A stretch of 64,000 bases of DNA from CAVYVZ01 sp963772065 (lineage in GTDB: Bacteria > Acidobacteriota > Vicinamibacteria > Vicinamibacterales > UBA2999), in contig CAVYVZ010000009.1 in NCBI GenBank assembly GCA_963772065.1, positions 124,001 through 188,000 of the forward strand. Reading direction: 5' to 3'. Numbering within the stretch: the stretch's first letter is position 1; every line of letters begins with the position of its first letter. Under the pieces are notes generated by a model, which did no database searches, was not told the origin of the DNA, and saw only the letters and a program-made list of their open reading frames with translations. Position numbers and translations under genes: made by a program. Positions 35,925 to 43,900 of this stretch are shown here, one piece after another.

Positions 35925-38900
35925 ATGCATCGCTCAGTCTTCATCTTCGCGGTGGTCGTTGCGCTGACGGTTCTCACGATCGCGCCGTCCGCATTCGCCA
36001 ATCAGCCGCCCAAGGCTGTGGCTTCCGCCGGTGTGGATTTGAGCACAGGACAAGTGCTCAACCAGGTCACACTCTTCATTGGACCCAGCGACAGCGGTAT
36101 CGCTTACACAATTACCGGAGGCGGTTCATCCGATCCCGATGGCGATGCATTGACGTACCGATGGGACTGCACCGACCAGGCAGCGAACGGAAAATGCATT
36201 TTTCTTCTTTTTGTGGCGGCAAACCAGGTGAACTTCCGCCCGACGTTTCCAGCGGGGACGTTTGACATCACGCTGACTGTCGACGACGGCCACGGCCACA
36301 CCGCCACCGATTTCGTCCGCGTGAAGGTCCTCGTGGATCTCAGCCCGCCTACGGTGACACCGCCGGACGACGAATCAGTCTCGGCCACCGAGGCGGGCGG
36401 CGCGCGGGGCTCCGCCTCGTCTCAGCTTCACCACTTCCTCTTCGACAGCGCGATGGCGAACGACAATTCCACCGCCGTCTTCACGCATTTGCCGCCGCGG
36501 GTGAACGGCGTGGATGTCGACGACAACACGCTCTTTCCCCATGGGACGACGAAGGTGACATTCCGCATCGCTGATACTTTTGGGAATGTCGGCACCGCGA
36601 CGGCTGATGTCTTTGTGACCGACCTGCAATCAGGCGATCTGTTTGTGGGCGTGCAGTCTCCGGTTGCCGGCGGGCCAACGAAAGGTCTGGTGCAACGAAT
36701 TCGCGCCGGCGTTGTCACCGATTTTTGCGAGAGTCCGGATCCTCCGAGGGCTTCCTTACAACCTGGGGACCCTGTTTTTTGGAACAGGCCCGATCAAATC
36801 GTGGTGGATTCGAAGGGAAGAGTCACGTTTCTCGCCGCTCTGAATTTCGGCGGCTCCTTTTCCCCGTCAGCCCAGAATGGCTGGGGGCTCCTGCGCTGCG
36901 GTCTCCCGGGGCAGCCGCCCGAGCAACTTGGCATCTTCCCGCAGGGGAGCCACATTGACCCTGGCTGGCCCGAACCTCTCCCGGGGAGAACGTTTTTCAG
37001 TGCGATTCCGACCACTGGTCTGCACCTGCGGAAAACCAAGCACGTCCTGATCGATGACAACGTGAACAACGGAAACCCGCAAATCGTCACGGAAGAAAAA
37101 TACGTTCTGGCTTTTCAGGACTCTTTCGACCCTGCAAGCAGAGGCAGTGGCGGACATATCGGAAGCTTGAGCCTGAACACGAAGTCTCTTGTCTTCGCAG
37201 AAGATGACCTTTCCCCGGTTGGTGTTGGATTCACTACGACGGATCAGCAGGACCTGCTGCCTGAGATGTTTTTTCATTCCAAGATAGAAACTATTTCGTC
37301 TCTGGGTCTGACCTTCTCGGCGCCCGTGGCGAAGACGTATGTGACCAAGTTCGGCGTCATGCGCCGAATCCATCAGCCGTTTGAAATCCAGCTGACGGCG
37401 GATACCTTAGCCGGCACCGTGCAGCTCGGCGTGCAGGCATTCGGCGGGTTCACGGAAATGCCGAGCACTCCCATCACCGATGACGTCACCATTCCCAATG
37501 CCAGCTCGGGCTGCAATCCTTTCCCGCCGATTCGGGGCGATTGGCCAACCCGGTTGGGGAGCTACTCCGTCCTCCAGTCGGGTGGCGTCATCTTCGAAAA
37601 GGACTCCGGATTGATGATTACCTCCGGGTTCTCGATGCCTGCGTGGTCCGGTCACCTGGATGAAGCGCTGTTCGATCTCGACGCGCAGAATGATCCTCAG
37701 GGCCTCTTTGCCCGTCCCGAATCCGGCTGCGCAGTCGAGCCTGTCGTCAATTTCACGCCGCTGGCCGGACGCATACCCAGTCCTTACACGGGCCCGTATG
37801 ACAGAGGTTCCACGGGGCAGTTCATTCCTGCCCCCGATCGAATGGCCGCCTCCCCGAACGGATTGTTCGGCACGATAGCCAGCCAGGGCCGCGTTGTCCA
37901 CGCGAACGGAGGGCAAGACCTGATTGACGTAGCCACCGGATTGCTCGCCCCGAGGGGCCTCGGCGCTTTTCCGCCACAACTCGGGAACGTTCAACTGACC
38001 GCATTGATCATCCGAATCGATTCGCCAGTGGACGTGGTGCTCATCGATGCCCTCGGCCGCCGCGTCGGAGTCCAGAACGGACAAACGATCAACGAGTTTG
38101 GTTCGCAGGCCCACGATAGCGGCGCCCAGACCCATCCTCGCTTGTACATCGTTCAGCATCCGCAGCCCGGCTCCTACGCCCTCCGCAGCACGGGTACCGG
38201 CAGTGGTCCTTTCAAGGTGCACGTCTATTCCGTCGACAGCGAAAAACATGTGGCGGAGCACATCGTTCACTCGGGAGATGCACAACCAGGCAGCGCCGGC
38301 ACGCACGATTTCGAGTTGAGCGCGCGCGGGAGCATCTCGTTCGCGAACTCCTCGCCCATCGCCGATGCCGGCTTCGACAAAACCGCGAATGGGGACTCAT
38401 CCGGCAACGCCACCTTCGTGCTCGATGGCTCGCGTTCGAGCAATCCCGACGGCGATACGCTCACCTTTACCTGGGCTGGTCCATTCGGCATTCTTTCTGC
38501 CGCGCAGACGAACGCGACGCTGGGTGTCGGCGAGCACGTGCTCACGTTGACAGTAGACGACGGCAAGGGCGGCGTCGCGGAGGACGAGGTCATCGTCACG
38601 GTCAATGCGGTCGTCAGCGTCAGCGCCAACGCCGGGCCGGATAAGACCGTGCGTTTGGGCAGCGTGGTGACGCTTCAGGGTGCTGGCGCGTCGGACGGAC
38701 CCGGGCCTCTCAGCTTCAGCTGGACGCAGACGGGTGGACCTGCGGTGACGGCCAACGGCGCCAACACGGCGACGCTGACGTTTACACCGACGCAAGCAGG
38801 GATCCATACATTCGGACTCGTTGTCAGTGACGGCCCCGCTATTGCGGCTGACGGTGCGACGATTGCTGTCCCGAGGCTGGGCGATATCGACGTGGATGAT

Positions 38901-39062
38901 GACGTCGATCGCGATGACCTGAAGATCGTCACTGGACGAAACGGCACGCCTGCCGACGGCCCGAACGATCTTAAGGATGTGAATGGAGACGGGAATATCA
39001 ACGTGGCGGATGCGCGACGGCTGACGCTGTTGTGCACTCGTCCACAATGCGCGGTGCAGTAG
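35925..39062 (+). CDS. Large secreted PKD-domain protein with dockerin-like C-terminus
   Basis: A 1045-residue exported protein with Shine-Dalgarno AGAGGAGA and a signal peptide ending PSAFA|NQ. PKD-like domains occur at about 28-130 (GGGSSDPDGDALTYRWDC), about 800-885 (DGSRSSNPDGDTLTFTW) and about 888-980 (ANAGPDKTVRLGSVV); a HYR-like domain is near 135-235. The central 500 residues are unassigned beta-rich sequence. The end (about 983-1040) holds two calcium-loop repeats, DIDVDDDVDRDDL and DVNGDGNINVADARRL, as in type I dockerins. The central coding part is visibly richer in A/T than its surroundings. It may attach to cohesin-bearing or surface partners. Confidence 0.85.
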   Translation: MHRSVFIFAVVVALTVLTIAPSAFANQPPKAVASAGVDLSTGQVLNQVTLFIGPSDSGIAYTITGGGSSDPDGDALTYRWDCTDQAANGKCIFLLFVAANQVNFRPTFPAGTFDITLTVDDGHGHTATDFVRVKVLVDLSPPTVTPPDDESVSATEAGGARGSASSQLHHFLFDSAMANDNSTAVFTHLPPRVNGVDVDDNTLFPHGTTKVTFRIADTFGNVGTATADVFVTDLQSGDLFVGVQSPVAGGPTKGLVQRIRAGVVTDFCESPDPPRASLQPGDPVFWNRPDQIVVDSKGRVTFLAALNFGGSFSPSAQNGWGLLRCGLPGQPPEQLGIFPQGSHIDPGWPEPLPGRTFFSAIPTTGLHLRKTKHVLIDDNVNNGNPQIVTEEKYVLAFQDSFDPASRGSGGHIGSLSLNTKSLVFAEDDLSPVGVGFTTTDQQDLLPEMFFHSKIETISSLGLTFSAPVAKTYVTKFGVMRRIHQPFEIQLTADTLAGTVQLGVQAFGGFTEMPSTPITDDVTIPNASSGCNPFPPIRGDWPTRLGSYSVLQSGGVIFEKDSGLMITSGFSMPAWSGHLDEALFDLDAQNDPQGLFARPESGCAVEPVVNFTPLAGRIPSPYTGPYDRGSTGQFIPAPDRMAASPNGLFGTIASQGRVVHANGGQDLIDVATGLLAPRGLGAFPPQLGNVQLTALIIRIDSPVDVVLIDALGRRVGVQNGQTINEFGSQAHDSGAQTHPRLYIVQHPQPGSYALRSTGTGSGPFKVHVYSVDSEKHVAEHIVHSGDAQPGSAGTHDFELSARGSISFANSSPIADAGFDKTANGDSSGNATFVLDGSRSSNPDGDTLTFTWAGPFGILSAAQTNATLGVGEHVLTLTVDDGKGGVAEDEVIVTVNAVVSVSANAGPDKTVRLGSVVTLQGAGASDGPGPLSFSWTQTGGPAVTANGANTATLTFTPTQAGIHTFGLVVSDGPAIAADGATIAVPRLGDIDVDDDVDRDDLKIVTGRNGTPADGPNDLKDVNGDGNINVADARRLTLLCTRPQCAVQ

Positions 39063-39063
39063 A

Positions 39064-39080
39064 GCTCGCTCCGAGCGAGC
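39064..39080. terminator. Short hairpin between convergent genes
   Basis: GCTCGCT (39064-39070) and AGCGAGC (39074-39080) form a perfect 7-base stem with a 3-base loop, filling the 18-base gap between the PKD gene stop and the gpmA stop. It could serve both directions; there is no T-run. Confidence 0.45.
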
Positions 39081-39830
39081 CTATCCTCTGATCGTGCCTT
39101 GTTGGGCTACGGCCGCCGCCTTTCTGGCGGCGGCCTCTTGATCTCCCAGATAGAACCTCCGCAGCGGCTTCAACTCGCCATTCAGCTCGTAGACGAGCGG
39201 GATTCCCGTTGGGATGTTCAGCTCGAGGATTTCACTCTCGGAAACGTTGTCGAGGTACTTCACCAGCGCGCGGAGGCTGTTGCCGTGCGCCGCGATGAGC
39301 ACTCTGCTTCCTGACCTGATGACCGGCGCGATCACCTCGTGCCAGTAAGGGAGGAAGCGAGCGACGGTGTCCTTGAGCGACTCGGTGAGCGGCAAGAGCT
39401 CGCGCGGCACGTTGGCGTAGCGGCGATCGCGGGCCGGGTCGCGCTCGTCGTCCCGTGAGAGCGGCGGCGGCGGGACGTCGTAGCTGCGGCGCCAGATCTT
39501 CACTTGCGCCTCGCCGTGCTTCGCGGCGGTCTCGGCCTTGTTGAGCCCCTGCAGCGCGCCGTAATGACGCTCGTTGAGCCGCCAGCTCTTTTCCACCGGG
39601 ATCCACAGCAGATCCATTTCGTCCGATGCGATCCACAACGTGCGGAGGGCTCGCCTCAACACCGACGTGTACGCAATGTCGAACTCGTACCCTTCGGCCC
39701 GCAGGACGCGGCCGGCCTCGCGCGCTTCCTCGCACCCCTTCTCGGTGAGGTCGACATCCGTCCAGCCGGTGAATCGGTTCTCACGGTTCCAGGTGCTCTC
39801 ACCGTGCCGCAACAGCACAAGACGATGCAC
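39081..39830 (-). CDS. gpmA: 2,3-bisphosphoglycerate-dependent phosphoglycerate mutase
   Basis: A 249-residue histidine phosphatase-fold enzyme interconverting 3- and 2-phosphoglycerate. It starts at GTG 39830 as MHRLVLLRHGESTWN, with catalytic His9; other marks are RFTGWTDVDLTEKG, YTSVLRRALRTLW, WRLNERHYGALQGLNK and the second histidine in AAHGNSLRAL. A longer open frame upstream lies inside eno and is not used. It starts 2 bases after the eno stop, giving an eno-gpmA operon of adjacent glycolytic steps. Confidence 0.95.
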   Translation of the reverse strand: MHRLVLLRHGESTWNRENRFTGWTDVDLTEKGCEEAREAGRVLRAEGYEFDIAYTSVLRRALRTLWIASDEMDLLWIPVEKSWRLNERHYGALQGLNKAETAAKHGEAQVKIWRRSYDVPPPPLSRDDERDPARDRRYANVPRELLPLTESLKDTVARFLPYWHEVIAPVIRSGSRVLIAAHGNSLRALVKYLDNVSESEILELNIPTGIPLVYELNGELKPLRRFYLGDQEAAARKAAAVAQQGTIRG

Positions 39831-39832
39831 GG

Positions 39833-41134
39833 CTACACCCGGGAGGCCAACTGCCGGATGGCCTCGCGTCCCGCGTACTTCGCAGCCGATCCCAGCTCCT
39901 CTTCGATCCGGAGCAACTGGTTGTACTTCGCGACGCGGTCGCTGCGGCTTGCCGACCCGGTCTTGATCTGGCCGGCTGACGTGCCTACGGCGAGGTCCGC
40001 AATCGTGCTGTCTTCCGTCTCGCCCGAGCGGTGCGAAATGATGCACGCGTAGCCGGCGCGTCGCGCCATCGCGATCGCATCGAGCGTCTCAGCGACCGTG
40101 CCGATCTGATTGAGCTTCACGAGCAGCGCGTTGCCGACACCCTCCTTGATCCCTCTCTGAAGGATCTCCGGGTTGGTCACGAACACATCGTCTCCGACGA
40201 GCTGCACGCGGTCGCCAATCGCGCGGGTCAGCGCTGTCCAGCCGTTCCAGTCCTCTTCCGCGACGCCGTCTTCGATCGACGCGATCGGATACTGGCGCAC
40301 CCAGTCGGCGTACATCTCGACCATCTGCTCCGGTGAGCGCGTTGGCTCGCCCGACTTCTTGAAGACGTACTTGCCGTGGTCCCACAGCTCGCTCGACGCG
40401 ACGTCGAGGGCCAGGAAGATCTCCTCGCCCGCCTTATAGCCCGCCTTGCCGACGGCTTCGAGGACGACGTCGAGCGCTTCACGGTTCGACTTCAGGTTCG
40501 GAGCGAAGCCGCCTTCGTCGCCGACGCCGGTCGAATGGCCCGCTTTCTTCAGGATCGCCCGAAGCGCGTGGAAGATCTCGGCGCCGGCGCGCAGTGCCTC
40601 CGCGAACGTCGGCAGCCCGACCGGCATGACCATGAACTCCTGCAGGTCCACGCTGCTGTCGGCGTGGGCGCCGCCGTTCAGGATGTTCATCATCGGCACC
40701 GGGAGCAGGTACGTCGCTGGTACGCCGCTGAGCACCGCCAGGTGTTCGTAAAGCGGGCGCCGCGACGCCATTGCTTCGGCCCGCACCGCCGCCATCGACA
40801 CGCCAAGCAGCGCGTTGGCACCAAGGCGGCTCTTCGTCGGGGTGCCGTCGAGCGCGATGAGCCGCTCATCGAGCGCGCGCTGATCGACCGTGTTGCCGAC
40901 CAACGCACTGGCAATCTCCCCGTTCACGTGCGCAACCGCCTTCCGCACGCCCTTGCCGTTGTAGCGCCGGGGGTCGCCGTCGCGCAGCTCCAGGGCCTCG
41001 CGAATACCGGTGGACGCTCCGGACGGCACCGCCGCGCGTCCGAGCACGCCGCCGCTCAGCTCGACGTCGACTTCAACAGTGGGATTGCCGCGCGAATCGA
41101 GAATCTCGCGGCCATGGATACGGGTAATCTGCAT
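39833..41134 (-). CDS. eno: Enolase
   Basis: A 433-residue glycolytic enzyme converting 2-phosphoglycerate to phosphoenolpyruvate. It is unmistakable from ITRIHGREILDSRGNPTVEVD, AAVPSGASTG, GDEGGFAPNL, SIEDGVAEEDW, LVGDDVFVTNP, LVKLNQIGTVAET and SHRSGETEDSTIADLAVGT. ATG 41134 (MQITRIHG) is used; the in-frame extension to 41173 is not family sequence. It lies 186 bases downstream of the end of glgC on the same strand with a hairpin-rich repeat between, and leads into gpmA. Confidence 0.97.
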   Translation of the reverse strand: MQITRIHGREILDSRGNPTVEVDVELSGGVLGRAAVPSGASTGIREALELRDGDPRRYNGKGVRKAVAHVNGEIASALVGNTVDQRALDERLIALDGTPTKSRLGANALLGVSMAAVRAEAMASRRPLYEHLAVLSGVPATYLLPVPMMNILNGGAHADSSVDLQEFMVMPVGLPTFAEALRAGAEIFHALRAILKKAGHSTGVGDEGGFAPNLKSNREALDVVLEAVGKAGYKAGEEIFLALDVASSELWDHGKYVFKKSGEPTRSPEQMVEMYADWVRQYPIASIEDGVAEEDWNGWTALTRAIGDRVQLVGDDVFVTNPEILQRGIKEGVGNALLVKLNQIGTVAETLDAIAMARRAGYACIISHRSGETEDSTIADLAVGTSAGQIKTGSASRSDRVAKYNQLLRIEEELGSAAKYAGREAIRQLASRV

Positions 41135-41149
41135 TAACGAAACACCTAC

Positions 41150-41301
41150 CTTAAGGAAAAAGGAAAAAGGCAAAAGGCAAAAGGAAAATTGTGATTCACG
41201 AGGGCACGCTCGAGCGTTCGACCATCCCGGAGCATTGCCGCCCGTTCGAGCGTGATCCAGGGAGTCACGATTTTCCTTTTACCTTTTTCCTTTTTCCTTA
41301 C
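41150..41301. repeat. Intergenic hairpin element with AAAGG-rich arms
   Basis: The gap between glgC and eno begins with TTAAGGAAAAAGGAAAAAGG and ends with CCTTTTTCCTTTTTCCTTA, nearly perfect reverse complements of 30 or more bases. Inner arms around CGCTCGAGCGTTCGA and GTTCGAGCGTGA also pair. The arm continuing into AATTGTGATTCACG matches the element at 29092-29222 in inverted orientation. It could insulate glgC from eno-gpmA. Confidence 0.75.
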
Positions 41302-41321
41302 GTTTTGATCTGAGTGGAGAG

Positions 41322-42611
41322 CTACGTTTGCGCAGCCCCGCGCCGATCGGCCTCCGCCTCGGCGCGTAGCGCCTCGTCGCTGATCGGCCCGATCAGGGGC
41401 TCGTCCTCGACCGTTACGACGACGACGCCGCCTTCGGTGACGGTGTGGCGCCGGCGATCCTCTTCTGCATTGTGACCGATGAGCGCACCGCGTGGAATGA
41501 GCACGTCGCGATCGATGATCGCCCGCCGGATCTTCGCGTGCCGGCCCACTCGGACGCCGGGCATCAGAATGGACTGATCGATTTCACAGAAGCTGTGCAC
41601 GCGCACGTTCGGGCAGAGGATGCTGCCGAGAATCCGGCTCCCCGAGATGATGCAGCCGCCCGAGATCATGGAGTCGAGCGCCTGGCCGCAGCGCTTTCCC
41701 TCTTCCGCGAAGACGAACTTCGCCGGCGGCGCCTGCGGCTGATACGTCCGCAGCGGCCACTCGGGATCGTACAGGTTGAACTCGGGATTGACGTGGCACA
41801 GATCCAGGTTGGCTTCGAAATAGGCATCCAGCGTGCCGATGTCGCGCCAGTACTTCGACGCCTTCTTGTTCTCGTCGTAGAAGCGATAGGAGACGACGGG
41901 CGCCGTGGCGATGAGCGACGGGATGATGTCCTTCCCGAAGTCGTGCGCGCTTTCCTCCCTGGCGGCGTCCTCCTCCAGCGCGCGGATGAGGATGTCCGCC
42001 TTGAAGATGTAGATCCCCATCGACGCGAGAGCAACCGCGGTCGAGCCGGGCATCGGCGTGGGCCGCTCCGGCTTCTCGTCGAAACCGGTCACCCGTCCCG
42101 ACTCGTCGACGCTGACGATGCCGAATCGCTGTCCGTCGGCGAGCGGCACCTCGATGGTCGCGATCGTGACTTCGGCTCCCTTGTCCATGTGGAACCGCAG
42201 CATCTTCGAGTAGTCCATCTTGTAGACGTGATCGCCCGACAGGATCAGAACGTTCGCCGGCTCCTCGCGTGTGATGGAGTACAGGTTCTGGTAGACGGCG
42301 TCGGCCGTGCCGAGGTACCAATGCTCGCCGACGCGTTTTTGCGGCGGCAGGATCTCCACGAACTCCCCGAGCTCTTCCGACACGATGCTCCAGCCCATTC
42401 GAATGTGGCGGTTCAGGGAGAGCGACTTGTACTGCGTGGCGATGAAGATCCGGCGCAGCCCCGAGTTGATGCAGTTGCTGAGCGTGAAGTCGATGATGCG
42501 GTACGGTCCGCCGAAATAGACCGCAGGTTTCGCCCGGTCCTTGGTCAGCGGGGCGAGGCGCTCGCCGGCGCCTCCGGCGAGCAGAATGACCAGCGTGTCG
42601 TCGAGGGCCAA
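41322..42611 (-). CDS. glgC: Glucose-1-phosphate adenylyltransferase
   Basis: A 429-residue ADP-glucose pyrophosphorylase for glycogen synthesis. The start is TTG at 42611 (MALDDTLVILLAGGAGERL). Family marks are PLTKDRAKPAVYFGGPYRI, NCINSGLRRIFIATQYKS, HWYLGTADAVYQNL, LSGDHVYKMDY, GFDEKPERP, YWRDIGTLDAYFEANLDL and a left-handed beta-helix C-terminus (ISGGCIISGSRILGSIL). The enzyme is usually allosterically activated by glycolytic intermediates. No other glg gene is visible. A TATCAT lies 9 bases upstream of the TTG. Confidence 0.95.
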   Translation of the reverse strand: MALDDTLVILLAGGAGERLAPLTKDRAKPAVYFGGPYRIIDFTLSNCINSGLRRIFIATQYKSLSLNRHIRMGWSIVSEELGEFVEILPPQKRVGEHWYLGTADAVYQNLYSITREEPANVLILSGDHVYKMDYSKMLRFHMDKGAEVTIATIEVPLADGQRFGIVSVDESGRVTGFDEKPERPTPMPGSTAVALASMGIYIFKADILIRALEEDAAREESAHDFGKDIIPSLIATAPVVSYRFYDENKKASKYWRDIGTLDAYFEANLDLCHVNPEFNLYDPEWPLRTYQPQAPPAKFVFAEEGKRCGQALDSMISGGCIISGSRILGSILCPNVRVHSFCEIDQSILMPGVRVGRHAKIRRAIIDRDVLIPRGALIGHNAEEDRRRHTVTEGGVVVVTVEDEPLIGPISDEALRAEAEADRRGAAQT

Positions 42612-42620
42612 GGGACGGCG

Positions 42621-42626
42621 ATGATA
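42621..42626 (-). promoter_or_regulatory. -10 element TATCAT upstream of glgC
   Basis: On the minus strand TATCAT lies 9 bases before the TTG start codon at 42611 with no Shine-Dalgarno. A leaderless transcript beginning with TTG would be unusual, so an A/GTG start further in cannot be excluded. Confidence 0.4.
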
Positions 42627-42790
42627 GCACGGCCGAAATCTCGAACCTGGACGGTTCAGGCCTGTTTTTGACCAAAACTCGTCATTCGCACGGTTTGACT
42701 TGCCCCGGTAACATGCCTATGATCAACCGATTCGGATTTTTGGACGTGTCCGACATGGACGTAATTCTTCTTCCGCGAAGAGAGGCTGTC

Positions 42791-43837
42791 ATGCAGATCC
42801 GGCGGGTCCCGGCGCTTTGTTTTGCACTGGTCCTTGCGCTCCCTTCCTTCACGCTTGCGCAGAACGCACCGAAGGACGAGAAGAAGCGCAACAAGCAGGA
42901 GCAGCAGGACATCGAAGCGCTTGCCAAGCTCGTGGACGGCGTGAGCATGGGGCAGCAGCAGGCGCCTGCGGACGTATCGATGGTCTGGGACAGCAATCAT
43001 TTCGTCAAGGGACAGGACGGCAAGACCTACGTTCCGTTTACCGTGAAGATCGATAGCAGCAAGCTCTCCGCTCCTGGTCTTGCGATGTTCGTGCGCGTCA
43101 TGTCGAAGCAGGGCGCCGCACCGACGACCGCGGGGACCGCCGGCGAGAAGAAGGACGAGGACAAGAAGAAGAACGAACGCATCGAGTACCCGTGGGAAAA
43201 CGTGCACTTCCTGGACGTTCCGGAGCACGGAAAGGTCTCGCGGGCGATGGCGGTTCCCGGTGGCGATTACGAAGTCTTCGTGGCCGTCAAGGAGAAGGGC
43301 ACCGGCGACAAGAAGCAGCAAGCCAAGGTGGGCCTGTTGCGCAAGGACCTGACGGTCCCTGATTTCGCGGCGTCCGACCTCAATACGAGCAGCGTGATCA
43401 TCGCGGATACCGTCGAGCAGGTGCAGGCCTCGCTGAACAACGAGCAGCAGCAGGAGAATCCCTACACCTTCGGCAGCATGAAGATCATCCCGAGCGGCGA
43501 TCCCAAGTTCAAGAAAGAGGGCGAGCTGCAGGTGGTGTTCTGGATTTACGGCGCGACGCCGGATGCCAGCAAGAAGCCCGACGTCCAGATTGAGTACAAC
43601 TTCCATCAGAAGACGGCGGAAGGCGAGAAGTACTTCAACAAGACGGCGCCGCAGCAGCTGAACGCGTCCACGTTGCCGCCGCAGTTCGACACGGCGCTCG
43701 GGCACCAGCTCCCCGGCAGTCTCGTGGTGCCGCTCGGGTCGTTCCCGGCTGGCGACTACAGACTCGAGATCAAGATTACGGATAAGCCCTCGGGTAAGAC
43801 CCTCACTCGCGACGTCACGTTCAGCGTCGTCGGGTAG
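42791..43837 (+). CDS. Secreted protein of unknown function with Lys/Gln-rich linker
   Basis: A 348-residue exported protein. ATG 42791 follows GAAGAGAGG and gives a signal peptide (MQIRRVPALCFALVLALPSFTLA|QN); the ATG at 42755 would add a charged lead. After a Lys/Gln-rich stretch, a beta-sandwich-like domain covers about residues 65-170, with a charged insert (EKKDEDKKKNERIEYPWENV), and a second beta domain about 215-345 ends in RLEIKITDKPSGKTLTRDVTF, resembling the C-terminal part of GWxTD-type secreted proteins. No catalytic residues are seen. It is 63 bases upstream of the receptor-like gene and may be co-transcribed. Confidence 0.7.
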   Translation: MQIRRVPALCFALVLALPSFTLAQNAPKDEKKRNKQEQQDIEALAKLVDGVSMGQQQAPADVSMVWDSNHFVKGQDGKTYVPFTVKIDSSKLSAPGLAMFVRVMSKQGAAPTTAGTAGEKKDEDKKKNERIEYPWENVHFLDVPEHGKVSRAMAVPGGDYEVFVAVKEKGTGDKKQQAKVGLLRKDLTVPDFAASDLNTSSVIIADTVEQVQASLNNEQQQENPYTFGSMKIIPSGDPKFKKEGELQVVFWIYGATPDASKKPDVQIEYNFHQKTAEGEKYFNKTAPQQLNASTLPPQFDTALGHQLPGSLVVPLGSFPAGDYRLEIKITDKPSGKTLTRDVTFSVVG

Positions 43838-43900
43838 GGCTCGGCGCGGCGGGATCCTTCCGTCCCGGCCGCGTCCTTTGATGAGCGGAGACCGAATGCT

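Noticed and set aside
41322..42611. Third glycolytic/glycogen operon eno-gpmA-glgC as a single transcript
   Set aside because: A 187-base gap with a long hairpin element separates glgC from eno, so co-transcription is not supported.
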